Source: Trogon surrucura (Eukaryota > Chordata > Aves > Trogoniformes > Trogonidae). Taken from it: a stretch of 64,000 nucleotides of DNA. This document shows, in pieces, positions 11,756-24,485 of the stretch; the stretch's first letter is position 1; every line of letters starts with the position of its first letter. The notes under the pieces are model-generated. The model worked only from the letters and a program-made list of their open reading frames with translations. It searched no databases and had not been told where the DNA came from. A program made the translations under genes and the position numbers. Where the stretch lies: NCBI GenBank assembly GCA_020746105.1, contig CM036618.1, positions 117,691,161 through 117,755,160 on the forward strand. Reading direction: 5' to 3'.

Positions 11756-13392
11756 GTACGTCTCTCCGTAGAGCCTCTAGCACCAGAGCTAGAGATAAGA
11801 AAGCTACAAAGTTCAGACAAACATCTATCTGCTGATTATTTTTTTTAAATATACACACACACACTTATATATGTATATATATAAAGTATTTATTTCTTAC
11901 TCCTAACTTTGGAAATTCAGGCTTTCTTTCTGATCAACCGTAGCCCTATGTGAAGTATTATGTAGTCTGAAAAATTCTGAAGTGTTATTTTAGATTCCTG
12001 CCGTACGCTCGTGACACAGTGGCAACATTAACACTTCATTACGTATCACTGCAGGTCATGAGGAAACTGAACAAATGAGCATTTTAGATTGACAAATTTT
12101 ACTTCTTAAAAGTATTTTTCATCAGTGGACTCTCTCTTTAGGCATCCTTTGAATGACAAACTTGTGTATAGTGGCTACTTCAAAGCACAATATTTTAACG
12201 GCAACCTGTTTGCAAAAGAGAAGCTCCTCGAGCTGAAAGTTTTCAGATGTACAGATAATTTTGTATTTCAGAAATGCGACTTCATCTGTTACTACTCTTG
12301 CTTACACTAATTATAGCTAATACGTTAAATTAAAGAGGTAACTACGGACTTATTTATACCTGTAAATGTGCATAGCTGTCACATAAAAGACCCTTCACCT
12401 CTGTCTATTTTAATAGCGAAGCGAGTTGTGCCACCGCCTCCCGTGTCAGAACTATAAGTGCATGCAAAGGAAAAAAAAAAACAAGTTTTGGAGACTTGTT
12501 TGCTTGACAGACTAGAAACCTGTAAAGGAACCGATACCTTTGCGAGGAGCCCGCTAACGGCGAGTGATTCCTGACGCACGAGCTGTCCCAGAGCCAGCCA
12601 AAAATAAGCCGCGTCTCGCGCAGCGCTGGCGGCGCCTCACGGCGTTTCGGGGGCGCGAGAGCTGGGATCGCGATGCCAGGGCGCTGAAGGAAAGCCTGGA
12701 TGGACCCTTTTGCTGTTGTCTGGTGTCTCTTATTACTTCAGTCATCATGCTTTCTTTTTAACAACCGACCTCTTTAAAATGTATCTTGGTTTGATTTCTG
12801 TTCTAGTGCTAAAGGGGAACAGTATAGCGCACCAGCCAGGAGCTGGCTGTGACGGCGGCGTTCCTTACCCGGCGCTCACACCGCTCTCAGCTTTAAGAGC
12901 TTAAAGCTGCTGCATAAAACTTCTTAAAGTTGGGGTTTTTTGGGGGTCTTTGCTATTTGGGGACCTGCTGAGTCTCCCTGAAGAAAGAATGGCTTTCAAT
13001 TCTCAGTGAGGGGAGAAAAAGCCCCCCTGCAGTCTAACGATCAATGCACCTATATATTGTTTCCCTTTAACTGGTCACATCTTTCTCTCTGGGTCGTGCT
13101 GGTTCTCTTCCATCTTTAGACTGAAATAAATAATTCTATTTTAAAGTCACTAGTGTTGCTTTCCTTGCTGCATTGTACATGAGGAAACGTGCACTGAGTT
13201 AAGTTGTTAACACTTTAGAAGGTACAGACTAATCCTGTAAGCATTGTTTTCATGTCGATTTTTAAATTGCCTACTGAGTACTAATTATAACTTGCATGTT
13301 CAAGTGTGTGTCTTACCCCTTTTTACACATAAACCCCTCCCTTGGCTTACCTTCTATATGGCTGCCTACCAACACGGTCACTGAATTTCAAG
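11756..13392 (+). other. AFTPH: AFTPH intron with a CpG-dense patch
   Basis: GT-AG intron. A CA/TA-rich simple stretch lies at about 11850-11885. A CpG-dense patch of roughly 120 bp lies at 12560-12680 in otherwise AT-rich sequence. Before the downstream acceptor there is a long pyrimidine-rich run (about 13310-13350) and no AG dinucleotide between 13304 and 13391. Confidence 0.75.
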
Positions 13393-13476
13393 CTAGTGGA
13401 GGTTCCACTCTTCTGAACCTTGATTTCTTTGGGCCCGTGGATGACAGTAGCTCTAGCAGCACCACCACAATCCCAG
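13393..13476 (+). CDS. AFTPH: AFTPH cassette exon, 84 bp, carrying a clathrin box
   Basis: The exon starts after CAAG at 13392 and ends before GTCAGC at 13477. It supplies two bases to finish the codon opened by the 61-bp exon and ends with one base, so its length is exactly 28 codons and inclusion or skipping leaves the frame intact. The peptide contains LLNLDFF, where LLNLD fits the canonical clathrin box (Leu, hydrophobic, any, hydrophobic, Asp/Glu), followed by a Ser/Thr-rich linker. Both splice sites are weaker than those of neighbouring exons, and the pyrimidine tract is distant. Human aftiphilin has isoforms of 936 and 908 residues, as recalled, a difference of exactly 28. The start was chosen by phase; the nearby TAG at 13396 would break the frame. 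Confidence 0.88.
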
Positions 13477-16400
13477 GTCAGCAGAGTGTTAAAGCCACGA
13501 CTGTGATAACGATAACGACTTGCTAAAAGCATGAGCACATCACTTGACTTTCCTATAAACAAGGAGAAGTTTGACGCTGTGTTTCTGTCTCTCCTGTCTC
13601 TTTCGTCTGTGTTCTGTTTTCTGACGTTTTGTGTCGAGTTGCGCGTGCCACGTGCTGAGGGGGTGACTGGCTCTTACGCTCTCGCAAATAACGTGTTAAA
13701 ACACTTCTTTCAAACGAGAAATTTTAAAAGTTAACTTTTCCAAGCCCTTAAGAGAACCTGAAGAGTGCCGTAGGCGTAGCAATTCCCCAGAAACGAGCCT
13801 TGTTCTCTCTTCTGGGTGAGTGCCTCCCAAATTACAACATTGTGATGTTATTTGGAAGTTACGTCCGAATATAAAGTTACGGGGCTTGACATCCCAACCA
13901 CGCCGGGGTTTGCTGCTACCGAGAGGTTATAGATTTTTTTTTTTTTCCCCTTTGTGTGCACCGCTAATATTAATGAAAGGGTGAAAAAAGTGTTTTATCA
14001 ACATTCGTAATAGAAAATAGGGATAGCCGCATGTTTGCGGGGCGTTAGAATTTCAGGAACATTAATTACAAACCCAGAGCACTTCTGTCTGCAACTTACT
14101 CTCCTAAAAAGCGATGGAAGTGCCGCTCTCCATTGAATAACATGTCACAGTACCTGGATTTATTAATCACATGGGTTTTACATGCTCCCAAGTGTCTTGC
14201 GTGAGCTTCCGAAAACCTGCGCTGTGAATAACCTTCTGCAGGGATCGAAGGGAACTTTTTGGGGATTTATCCCAGGGCACCGGTGGAGGGGATGAGGCAA
14301 ACACTTTCAGTACAATGCCTGAAGCCATAACAATCACTTTTTTTCGTAGGAAGGATTTTTTCCTCTTAATGATTTGAATTTTAAAAAGAAAAAAAAAATT
14401 AAGTTTGGGGTTTTCCCATGTTTCAAATAAGTGCTTATAATTCTTACTGTGGTTTGTTTTTTTTTTTAAAACCTCCTTTTTTTCCGTTTTGAAATCCGTC
14501 CACCGAAGGCAATTCTGTGGCATCACATTCCAAATGCCTTTTTATTCCACCGCCCTCGAGAAAGGTCGCTGTGAGACGAGAGGTGGCGGGTTTGTCGTAG
14601 AAACTCCAGGTAGCAAATCTGAGACGCTCGAGTTTTAGGGCTGTGCACGTCTCTGGACGTGTCGTCAGCCTCCGGCACACGTTCTCGTGTCCTGGTGGCT
14701 GGAGGGGCACTCCCTTAGGCTTTTATTCCTATTTTTTGCTGCTTCCTCGAGTTACAGGTATTATCACCGTCCCTGGTATGCCCTGTGGTGCCGATTTGGG
14801 GCGGTTTTATTGTTCTGTTTTTGTTCTGTTTTGGCTTTTCTTTCCTCCTGACTTGTTTCTGGGAAAGTCATTTGTTCCTTGGCTTGCAGCTCGTGTGTTC
14901 GTGCGTGTGCCGAGGAGCTTTGTGCGGGGTTTGGGTGGCTGACTTTCCCTCCATGTCTCATTAAGGTGTCGCGGTGCTTTCCTTAAATGTTCTCTCAACA
15001 TTTGAATAAAACGGAGAACATGCAACTCTTAAAAAATTAATTGAAAGACAAATTGTCAGGTGTTTTGGCTTAAAGAAGAAACTTTTGCCAGTAGTAGAAT
15101 TTTATTCTTTTTCTGAAGATTTTAGATTTACTTATTATTGATCTACGCTGTATTCTTTTCGGTCCGATTTCAGCAGTAGCCAAAATAACGTTAAAAGATA
15201 AAAAAATGGAATTCTGTATCGTGAACAGGGAGTTACTCGTTTCTAAATGTTCACGCGCATTTAGTGCATTGTTTTATTTTTCATGGTGATAGTTTAAGAT
15301 AAATGTAGCTGAGCAAGAGGTGCCTAAAGAATGGTGAATTGGGCAGTGACCTTGCACCGCAATGAAAATGAATTCAGGACCGTAAATGTGAATCTAAACG
15401 ATACAACTTAAGAGGTTGCATTTACCATTTGTTGCAGAGTTGCATGTCAAAGGACTCCTCGTTTCGATTAGTTCTACAATTCGTACCTTAATGGGATTTC
15501 GCAGGCTTCTGCAAGGCAAAGTGTGTTTCTTCTTCGAGTCTTGCTCTCCCTGCCTGAAAGGGGATGTTTGATGGAGTAGTTGGGCTTTTCTCTCTTTCCG
15601 AGTTCTGTAAACATCTGACAGTGCTTAAAGTCTGGGAATACTGGTCTCAGGACAGAACGTATTTTGATGTTTTGCGTGAAGCTGGGTGAAATTAACTTTG
15701 AAAATCCAGATTTAAAGAACGCCCGCTGAAAGGAGAGTTGAGCAATTTCTAATCAACCCCTATTAAATGGAGCAAATCTTCTCCCTGCCCTGCCACCTCC
15801 TGCAGCTTGACCAGATGATTTTCTTCATTTTGCCTTTGGTCAGCTTAGTTCCCTACCAAGGAAAGAGTGCTGAACTTGTGCACAAATGACCAACGGTCAA
15901 CTTTGTGCAAAGCAGGCGTGAGGATCGTTAACCTCATCGGTTTGCGCACACAGTGCTGCAGTTACTGGCTGCCAAAGGCAGAACAGTGGGCACAGACTTA
16001 TATTTTTAATTTTTTTTTTAGCAGTCTTTCAGTATTTCAGCACTACTTCTAAGAGCGTCTTGAGCAAGGCAAGTAGAGTGGGTGAAATCATCAGTGCACG
16101 AGTGTGTAAATGCTGATTTTGCGTTAGGGAGCTACGTGGGACTCGCATTTCCAAGTGTTTGTTCTGCAGTAGTCCCAACTGCTTCTGCGTTGTCCAAACC
16201 AGCTGGCACTAGCGGTGCTACACTTGTTTAGAACTCGGGTATCTTTAAAAAAAAAAAAACCCACAATGTTTCTGCACAAAAATTCTACACGTGTTTTTAA
16301 AGATGGTGGAGGGTGCATGTGCAGACTTCATTTAAACCCGTGAAGCATAAAATAGCTGAAACTGTAACTAGAGGAATATCACCAACTTAAAATGCTTCTG

Positions 16401-17283
16401 AGCAACAAAACGTGTTGTAACGGTCTTTCCTCTTGATTTATTTTGATAATTCTTATTTGGAGAGAATTTTTAAAAGAGAACACAATATCTGGAAATTCTA
16501 GAGCTACTTCCTCTTGGGATGTAATGCTTGATACTAAACAGGTAGAATTTCACCCACACTTCTGAATTTTTTTAGAGACAGGTTTCCTGTCTTTGCATTG
16601 TTTTCAGAATGACCTTTGCTGGTGGAATTTGAAATCCATCCGCAAGATGCGTGATGCCAAAATTCAGCATCTGACTCGGGATATCTCAAACTGGGAGACA
16701 GAGGCTGAAACATCCACACACGTGGATGAAAACTGACAGTTCTGGTATCGTTACGCATACTAGTCTAACTCTTTTTTTAATGTCACTCCACTTGTATGCG
16801 TCCCAAAAGCTGTTTTTCCTCAATAAGTTTTTTTAGCACAACATCTTGTGAAAAATCAAGATATTAAATACACTGTAATGCCCACGGGGTTGTGTGTAAT
16901 CTCTCGTTGAAGAGGTGGTCGCTGCTAACTCGCGGCTTTATTTTAACACAAGCAGTTGAGTCAAACAATCCGTTTTAACACAGTTTTTACAGGTGTTTCC
17001 CTCTAAAAGGTAAATGGCTTTTTTGTTTGCTGAGACCTGGTATGCAGACCCGATCCCACGCGTGTGTGGTTTGTGGCACAACTAAAAACCGCTGACGAAG
17101 GGCGGGGAGAGAGGACAGCGCTTCAGAACCGCGGCCGCGTTCTGTCGCGTTCTTTTCACCTATCTGGAAATTCTAAATGATTCAGATGTTTACAGAAAAC
17201 AAGTCTCTAGCAAGTTGGTGTGTGGCTAATTAAGGCCATCCTTGCCTCCGACCATCACTGATTGTCATTTTATGTGCTATAAG
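13477..17283 (+). other. AFTPH: AFTPH intron, 3.8 kb
   Basis: GT-AG intron. It has poly(A) and poly(T) runs and a small CpG-rich patch at about 17085-17150 that includes a GCGGCCGC site. No further exon or mobile element was recognised. Confidence 0.7.
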
Positions 17284-17407
17284 GTGTGGATCCCGAGTTG
17301 TATGAATTGACAACCTCAAAACTGGAAACTTCCAACGCGAGCAGCAGAGTGACTGATGCGTTTGCAAGACTCATGTCCACAGTGGAGAAGGCAAGCACGT
17401 CCACAAG
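17284..17407 (+). CDS. AFTPH: AFTPH coding exon, 124 bp
   Basis: The acceptor is GCTATAAG at 17283 and the donor is GTAAAT at 17408. Two bases complete a Gly codon opened upstream, 40 codons follow, and two bases of an Arg codon are left over. The product begins VDPELYELTTSKLETSN and ends in DAFARLMSTVEKASTST. It is part of the conserved aftiphilin C-terminus. The acceptor has a poor pyrimidine tract but is fixed by phase on both sides and by the conserved protein. Confidence 0.95.
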
Positions 17408-20400
17408 GTAAATACACTTTGTTGTGCTTTTTAGCACATTTTCTAAGGGTGGCATGAAATGCTGAGGAGTGAATGTGTGCGCAAGCTTAGGTCGGAAGTT
17501 CTTGAATGATCAGAAGGCTTAAATTTGACAATTAAATTGAAATACAAAATTCATAATACTGTAGTTCATATTTCGAATTATCGTGGAACTCTAAAGTAAG
17601 ATGGGAAACGGTTAATGAGCTGAAAGAAAAAGATCAGCAGGGCATAAATTGAGAAGTTAGAACCAGAGACTGAACAGGAGGAAGCAACTTTCTGAAGAGC
17701 AGAGCTGATCCGTAAGAACGGAAGAGTAAACTGAACCACAGAGTAATTTATAGATGCGGAATGTTCCACAAGTAAAATGGTAAAACTGACTAATAATGAA
17801 GATAATATTCATTCTTTCCCGTATGTTTCTAGCATCTGTCACTTCAGTGACCAAGCATCAGATGAATTTTGCTGTTTCAGGTTAGGGAACAAGCGTGCAG
17901 TTGGTTTAGGATGTCTTTTTGCCTTCGTGGATCTCATGTCGAAGATCATCTATACTTTTAAAAAAAAGTAGAAACTATATAAAGGCTTTAGGTGTCAAAT
18001 GTCTTCCATGAAGTCTGGCCTGTTGAGTGGGTACAGAATAGTCTTCTCCATTTATACGCTTGTTATTTGGGTTTATTTTTGAATGTGTGTCTGAGCAGTA
18101 GGATCCTGGACTGTCTTAACACGTCGTTAATGTCTGTGCCCATTAAAAGAATCGCCGAGCGATTCTCACCAAGTAGAACGTTCCTCTTGTTGAGGAGGTG
18201 CAGGCTTCAACATGCAACAAGCATTAACTGCCTTGCAACTAACAGACAGTAACATATCCTCGCTTGTACGTGAGCTTCTAGGGTTTATTCAGCACTCCAG
18301 ATGTGTTTCCATGTAGCGTGGCACCTCCAGAGGAGGCGCGGTTGAAGCGTCGTGGCAGGTGTAGTGGTTTGTAATGGTGGGAGACAGCTGGCTCGCTTCA
18401 AATTACGAAAACTAGAATTTTCAAGAGCTCTTCTAAAACGTGTTCTTCTGTTGAGAAGCCGATCTGGCTGTTTTTCCTGCAGTGAGAATGTTCAAAGTGA
18501 ACACTGAATAAAAAAAAAAAAGATCAACAAGGCATGAAATTTCAGGGGAGAACCAGTAGAGGGAACTCCACACTTCAACGCTGATTTTTGTGTCTCGGCT
18601 TTTGGACTGCCTGGTTTTCTGTCGATGAAGTGCATGTACTCTTTCTGAAGACAGACTAGTGGGAAAGCTTGACTTTCACTGATTAGAGAACATAGAGTTG
18701 AAATATTTTTGTGGTATACTCCCAGTCAAATTCACAGCAGGACATACAGCGCCAAATATATCTTTATTAATTTATTTTATCTCCACTCGTAGATTTTTTT
18801 TACCTGTTTGTTTGCTCTAAGATGTATTAGCTTACCTTTTCTTTACCAAGGAACAGGGAAGTCTGCTTTCCTGAAATTGTGTGTTGACCTTCAGTTTTCT
18901 GTATTGTGCTTTGATACGAGGGGTTTAGGTTGCTTCCACAACGCCTTTGAAAGCTCGTACTTGCACGTTAAAGCTCTTTATCCAGATGCAAAGTTCCTCC
19001 CTCGCTCTGGAGAGCGTTGCTCACTGGCAGGAAGCAGTTCTAGATCCATGCTCTAGCAATATATGGGGCTGTAGAGGGAGGCTGGGAACCTCAGACTTGG
19101 TGCTTAAGTTCAGAAACACACAAGGAGTAGCTGTTTTAAAGTAGCTGTTTGCAGTGGGTAACGTTTGCATGTTTTTGTCAACTCCGAATTTTAAAAATTT
19201 CCAGTGTGTTCCCTTTACGGATTTCATGCCCTCCAAAAGAAACGCAGTCTGGTTTTCAGTTTCTCAAGCGAGAAACCTTCAGGAAAATGAGGTCTTATCT
19301 CAGCAGTACGCTAAATGTTAGCTTTTAGTAGTAAGATTGTTTTTCTTTTGGTTTGGGGGTTTGGTTTTTTGTTGGTTGGTATTTTTTTTATTCTTAGTGA
19401 TCTGGAGATTTTAAGATAGAAGTGGCAGGGTACGGCCAACTCAACGAGGATGACATTCATGCTCTGACCTGGAAATACGGACTGTTGGCCGTTGATGACA
19501 GGTGATCAGGGGAAGATGTGGCCAGTGGCTTAACGTCACTTTGATGACAACCTTATTTGTGCTAGAGCTGTCTGGAGCTTGTCTGAACTCGGGATCTCTA
19601 GGGTGAAGTTTAGAGTGAAAATACCGTTGCACGGCTGTAGGAAGCCATGCGAAGAGTCGTCTTTGGCTGAAATAGCCCCATCTTTTGCTTGCAAACCCAT
19701 CTCTTGAAGCTGGAAAATCAGTTTCTTGGAAGAAAAAGGTCAGGAGAGGAAGAGAAACTTCCCCCTTGGCTTGAGCCTGAACCCTTGATGGCAGCACTAA
19801 GTGTTGAAGGTCGGAGATGCAGTACAGCATTCCGCGGAGACTCTGCAGCCTTGCCCGGTTCCATGGAATTGGCAGAGATCAGAAGTTTATCTGCGGTCTT
19901 TTTGAGGGAAAGCAGAGCACTGATACCTTTCCCAGAATTGGTCAAAACCCCCATTTAAGCTGGAAAGACTCCTTGGGGGCGGTGTCGGAGGGAGCGGTCT
20001 AGCTCTTAATTACAGAGTGATTTTTTTTTTTCAAGTGCATTTCTCTAATCAGGTCGTTGTGGCCGTTAGAGCCTGGCCTTGCTCGGGCTGTCCACAAAAC
20101 CCTTTGCAACTGAGCAAAGAGCTGACTGAAGTCCTGAAAGGCTTGAGCACTGCAGAAGGGGGTTGGAATGCACAGCAGAACGTTGAGGTGTGAGTGACCC
20201 GTCGACAAAGCATCACCTGTTCCTTGCTAAGTCGTCTTCGAACAACTTTCCTGCCTGTCAGACTGGCTAATTTCTTACAGCTCAGTGTTAACGAGGCTTT
20301 GAAGAGGAAACTTCATGCCAGTAGGTAGATGGACTGGCACAACTGCTTGGGAAAGGGCGTTCTTTCTGTCCTCTGTATTGGGAGGAAACGTAACCGAGGG

Positions 20401-23233
20401 TATCATAGAAGGGACCGTATCATAGAAGGTTGGAAGGGACCTTAGAGATCATTTGATCCAACCCCCTGCCGCGAGCAGGGACGCCTCTCAGCTAGACCAG
20501 GTTGCTCAAGGCCTTATCTAAGAGGAGTATGTACTTTGTAGAGTTTTAAAATCTGAATGAGACAGAGACATTGTTTTGAGCCAGGGTTGGGTCCTTTCAT
20601 GGCTTAGTGATCAAAAGTTGTGGTTGCAAAGCAGGCAGAAGTAGTACAGCTGACAATCCACTCACTCGGGTGTCCGTTCTGTAAGCTGTGGCATCTTAAG
20701 AGCGTTAAGATTTAAGAGTAATTAAGAGTGCCTGAGCAGGAGAAGCTCTGCAGTGCCCTCCGTGCCACAGGCCAGTGTTTAGCAAAAGAAGCTCTTGACA
20801 GTGGGAACATCTTCAGCAAAAGCGGTGACTGAAATTCATGCGCCCGACATGGTTGTTTCTGTTGCCTCTGCCAAAAGACGCCGCAGCTATTGGGCGATTT
20901 GGGGAGTTTCAAGGGTGAAAAGGGTCTGCAGTGATGATGCTACTGTGTCTTTTAAATTTAGGGAGTTAGTGAGTAGTTCTTTAGGGTTGCCCTGGTGATA
21001 TTTGCTACGGATGGCGTTGGCTGTTATCCAGAAAGGGTATGGCAGTGTCCAGTTTAATTGTCTCCCAACAGAACCTGCCCTTCTTTATCGAGGAATAGAG
21101 ATTTTAGGCCGTGTCATCCCTCTCTGCACTGAGATGACGTTAAAATGGGTTTTGAGCCTTGTTACCGAGTGATTGTGTCTGTCTGTGACTTGGTCAGTTA
21201 AGCAATGTTTGCTCCGTTAGTGTGTCAGCTCGTCCTCCTTTATAGATACTTTTTATAGAGCGCGTTAAGTAGATAAATTATGGCGCAGGGCGTCTAGCCA
21301 GGAGGGGAGCACCCAGTAGTTGGGCGAGATTCACGTCTGACTGTGCTCGCCCCGCCGTGGGGTTGCACAGACCGGCCGGTACATCAGGAGCAGCAGCTTC
21401 GTCCCGTGAGGAAGGTGCTGCCTACGACCACCCGATAAAACGCGACGCTGCCTCTGGGAGCCAGAAGTGCCATTTCGTAACGTGCCACGGTTGAGCAGAG
21501 GAGGAAGAGGCGTATAAATAGCGAGGAGTGTGCGAGCTCCATCTCGGTGCCTGATTCACAATTGCAGGAACTCCTTTTAATGCGGATCTGTGAGTCAGCC
21601 CCTCTTCCTTTGGCTTCCTCTGTCAAACGCTCCTTTGTTAGCTCCAAGTCCTTGATCACCCGAGTTTGTACCTTTAAGAGGCTTGTGGTGAGCGACTGCT
21701 AATAGTGGCACCAGATACTGATAACACAGTGCTGGGAGAGAACCACATTTCAACAGCTCAGAGATAGTCCTTCGAGTGCAAGCAGCTGACCGTAGTTGGA
21801 GAAGGAAGCGTGTGTTGGCTCTTTGCTTTTTCCTTCCGTAAATCCAGCACACGGCTTGGTTTATCTTCCAGAATTTGGTGATCTGCCTAGTCAGTGGCTC
21901 GTGAAATTCCACCGTGGCAAAGAAAAGAAAATATTGCTGTTCTGGTGAAGGAAAGTCAGATTTAGTACCTAGGCTGCCTCACCTATAGATCTTTCAGCAA
22001 GCGGAGGTTTCAAGTTGCAAACAAAAGCGATGGTTCAGTGTCAACGTGGTGATTAGTGATGTCAGGGATGAGTTTGACTTCAGCTCTCTTCTCCTCCTCC
22101 TTGCTAAGAAATTCTGAAACGGCTGCTGAAGCAAACACACAGCCCCTTGCTTTCCTCTGCTCAGCTCAGGAAACGGTCCTGATGGGTGCTGATGGAAGAA
22201 AATAGAAATACGTGCTGCCATTGCCCTCTCACAGGATTGTTTTGAAGTTTGTAGCTAAGACAAGACACAGAAAGGAAATTTCTGAAGTCTTCTAGAGAAA
22301 GGCAGTTTGTTCAGTTCAAGTCTTTTGTCTCAGCCTTTTGCCCCGAAGATGCCAGAGTTTATTTAGTTAGGTTTTCTAAAGTTACAAGGTGCAGCAAGTG
22401 GTTTTTTTGGAGCTGGAATAATGTTTGGTGGAACACCGGGTGTTTCTAGTGATGGGCGGCGTTCTCCAAGGGTGAACCAGAGGTGTGTCAAGTGTGGACG
22501 TTTGGGCAGGGGAGGGGGGGTCGTCTGTAGCCTTCTGAGCCAGGCTTCGCTTCACTTGGAGAACAGGAGACCCAGAATTCAGACCTCTCTCTGCTTCATT
22601 TGTGCTCAGTGATTCCCGTGAATAAGGTAGAGGTCAAAGTAAACACCAGTGATTCCCAAACTGCCGTGTGCGTCGGTCTGGCTCTGCCCGCTACTGCGCT
22701 TCACAGTGACCCTGGGGGCAGGAGAAGGGTTTTTGCATCGGGGCGTGATGTATAATCTGAGAACAGTCATGTTGTGAACACAGCATTAAGTACCTTTTTT
22801 ATTTTAAAAAACGGTAACAAGGAAGTTAGGAACTTGGTGGTGTCTCTTCAGGATTTTTCTGCCTTGTTTCGAAAGATTGGGCTGGGTTTAGGTAGTTTGG
22901 AACAGATGCTCCTGTTGTCTTGTCCCTGGAATGTGGGCGTGATTGTCTCCTCACACTGGACCCTGCAAAAAAAAAATAAATAAAAAAAAATTAGCACCTA
23001 AATAGAAATTATTTTTTTTTCCCGTATTTCAACAATATACAGGAACATTTTGCTGGCTTTCTGTGTGAACCCTTTGTGGGTAGGCAGGTAGGTGTTACAG
23101 CCTTAGCCAGCTTCCAGGTGGCTGACACAAGGGCGAGGAGCTGACAGAGCGTTGCTTCCACCAGCGATTCTCTCAGCGATCCAAAAGATACCAGGTCCTG
23201 GATTAACGCGCTTTGTGCTTTTCTTCCCAACAG
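17408..23233 (+). other. AFTPH: AFTPH intron, 5.8 kb, with a CR1 fragment
   Basis: GT-AG intron. It contains a CR1 LINE end in antisense orientation at about 20401-20515 (separate entry) and several A/T runs. No other exon was found. Confidence 0.75.
20401..20515 (-). mobile_element. CR1 LINE 3'-end fragment
   Basis: Read on the plus strand it has the familiar reverse complement of a CR1 tail: repeated ATCATAGAA, then GGTTGGAAGGGACCTTAGAG, then CCAACCCCCTGCC, an imperfect GCAGGGA palindrome and AGACCAGGTTGCTCAA. The element is severely truncated, as most CR1 copies are. The TATCATAGAA start is partly duplicated at 20401 and 20418. Confidence 0.9.
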
Positions 23234-23378
23234 GAAGCCTAAAAAGGAAGAACATCTCAGTGAAGAGGCTGCCAAGGTGATTTCTAGCCTTCCTGACTTA
23301 ACTTTCATGCATGCCAAGGTGTTGATGTTCCCGGCCACATTAACACCTTCAACAAGCTGCCAAGAAAAGGTAGACTAA
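23234..23378 (+). CDS. AFTPH: AFTPH terminal coding exon with stop
   Basis: The acceptor is TTCCCAACAG at 23233. One base completes Arg, and 47 codons lead to TAA at 23376-23378. The product starts KPKKEEHLSEEAAKVISSL and includes PDLTFMHAKVLMFP, the highly conserved C-terminal block of aftiphilin, before a short tail ending QEKVD. The stop position agrees with the known end of the protein. Together the eight exons give 290 residues, or 262 without the cassette exon. Confidence 0.97.
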
Positions 23379-24485
23379 AGTGATGTGAATTGGACGTTTT
23401 CTATTGATTTTTTTTTTTTTTTTCCTTCCCTCTATGGGCTGTAAAAAGCAATCTTGCTTTAATTAAAAGAAAAAAAATCAAGTTCAGATGATTTGTTGGT
23501 AAGCAGCACTAGAAAGGTATACATAGTAATGTATATTTATTTACATACTGGAGTCCTAAATTTATATTAGAGAAAAATGTAAATAATTGGGGGTAAATCT
23601 TTTTGAAGATCTATTCTTTTTGTTGTGCTGGGGTGTATACATTTATGTCTTTGTGAAATACACTGGTGGTGTCCTTCTTACAAAACTTTAAAAAGTTTTA
23701 AAAAAAAAAAAATAAATCCTAAAAACACGTAATGAAAACTTCAATCTTTACGGTCTGTGAAGTCCCCCTGAAAGGTTTTCGGATTGCATTGAGCATCTTT
23801 TTCTTTCCTGCATATATGAAAATACTTATTGCTGGGGGGGAAAAAAAACCAAACAGAAGGTTGCATTGTCCCTTTGCAGGTTTTCAGTTATTATTTCTTT
23901 AAAATCCAGTCATTTCTTTTGTGTTTTAACAAACTTAAGGTGTGTTTTTCCTTTTCTTCTCCCCGTCCCCTCCCCCTGTTTGATTGGCTGCTCCGTTTTT
24001 GTGTTCTTAAACTTCACTAGTGTGGCTCTGCCCCTCTGTAGCCTGTGGAAGGGTGTGCTGCCAGTAACTTCTTGTTCCAGTTACGGATCGCTGTCTAAAC
24101 ACTTGATTTTTTTGGGGGGGGGGTCATATTAGAAGGTTGTCTGCTTTTAATCAGTTTGATTTGGAAAAGAAGGACCAAAACTATATGAATGTCTTAACGA
24201 GGAAAATTACCTGTTACAAATTTTTATGTTCTCTTGTACCACTATTCCTCTTTGATTTTGCACAGTGTAAAATGACATAATCATAGATTGCTATGGTTTT
24301 AGGCTGTATATACAGTGAAAAACTATGGGTTGTAAATGTCTTGGGGAAATTCCTATGGAAAAAAAAGAGAGCTATGTAGAAGAACCTCGAAAAAGGTCAA
24401 TGTGCATGCCCAAGGTCTTTTGAGATTTAAGTGTGTAAATTTCCTTTTAGCTTACACAAAATAAAATAATTTAAAAGATACCTAT
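23379..24485 (+). other. AFTPH: AFTPH 3' UTR
   Basis: AT-rich sequence follows the stop codon up to a consensus AATAAA at 24460-24465 and a GT/T-rich region just downstream (about 24484-24508). A second AATAAA at 23711-23716 sits in an A-run and could be a proximal site. A Pumilio-type element TGTAAATA lies at 23578-23585. The distal end is inferred from the signal, not from transcript data. Confidence 0.75.
24460..24465 (+). terminator. AFTPH: Probable AFTPH polyadenylation signal
   Basis: Canonical AATAAA about 1.1 kb after the stop codon, followed within 20-45 bases by a TG/T-rich stretch. It is the last good signal before the sequence becomes CpG-richer and loses UTR character. Confidence 0.7.

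Larger units (their letters stand above)
1..24485 (+). other. AFTPH: AFTPH gene span (3' part; 5' end outside window)
   Basis: Eight exons in consistent phase encode the C-terminal 290 residues of aftiphilin; the 936-residue human length is from memory. Aftiphilin is a peripheral protein of the trans-Golgi network and clathrin-coated carriers. It is known to bind the AP-1 gamma ear through N-terminal WxxF-type motifs (not in this window), to bind clathrin, and to form a complex with HEATR5B (p200) and gamma-synergin. The part present here holds the conserved clathrin-binding-box region and the conserved C-terminus. The large exon that encodes the N-terminal two thirds must lie to the left of position 1. 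The gene is convergent with SERTAD2, as at the human locus. Identification rests on recognising the protein sequence, supported by exact exon phasing. Confidence 0.95.

Noticed and set aside
13397-13476. Alternative start of the cassette exon after TAG at 13396
   Set aside because: It would add one base instead of two and break the frame on both sides; the 13393 start fits phase exactly.
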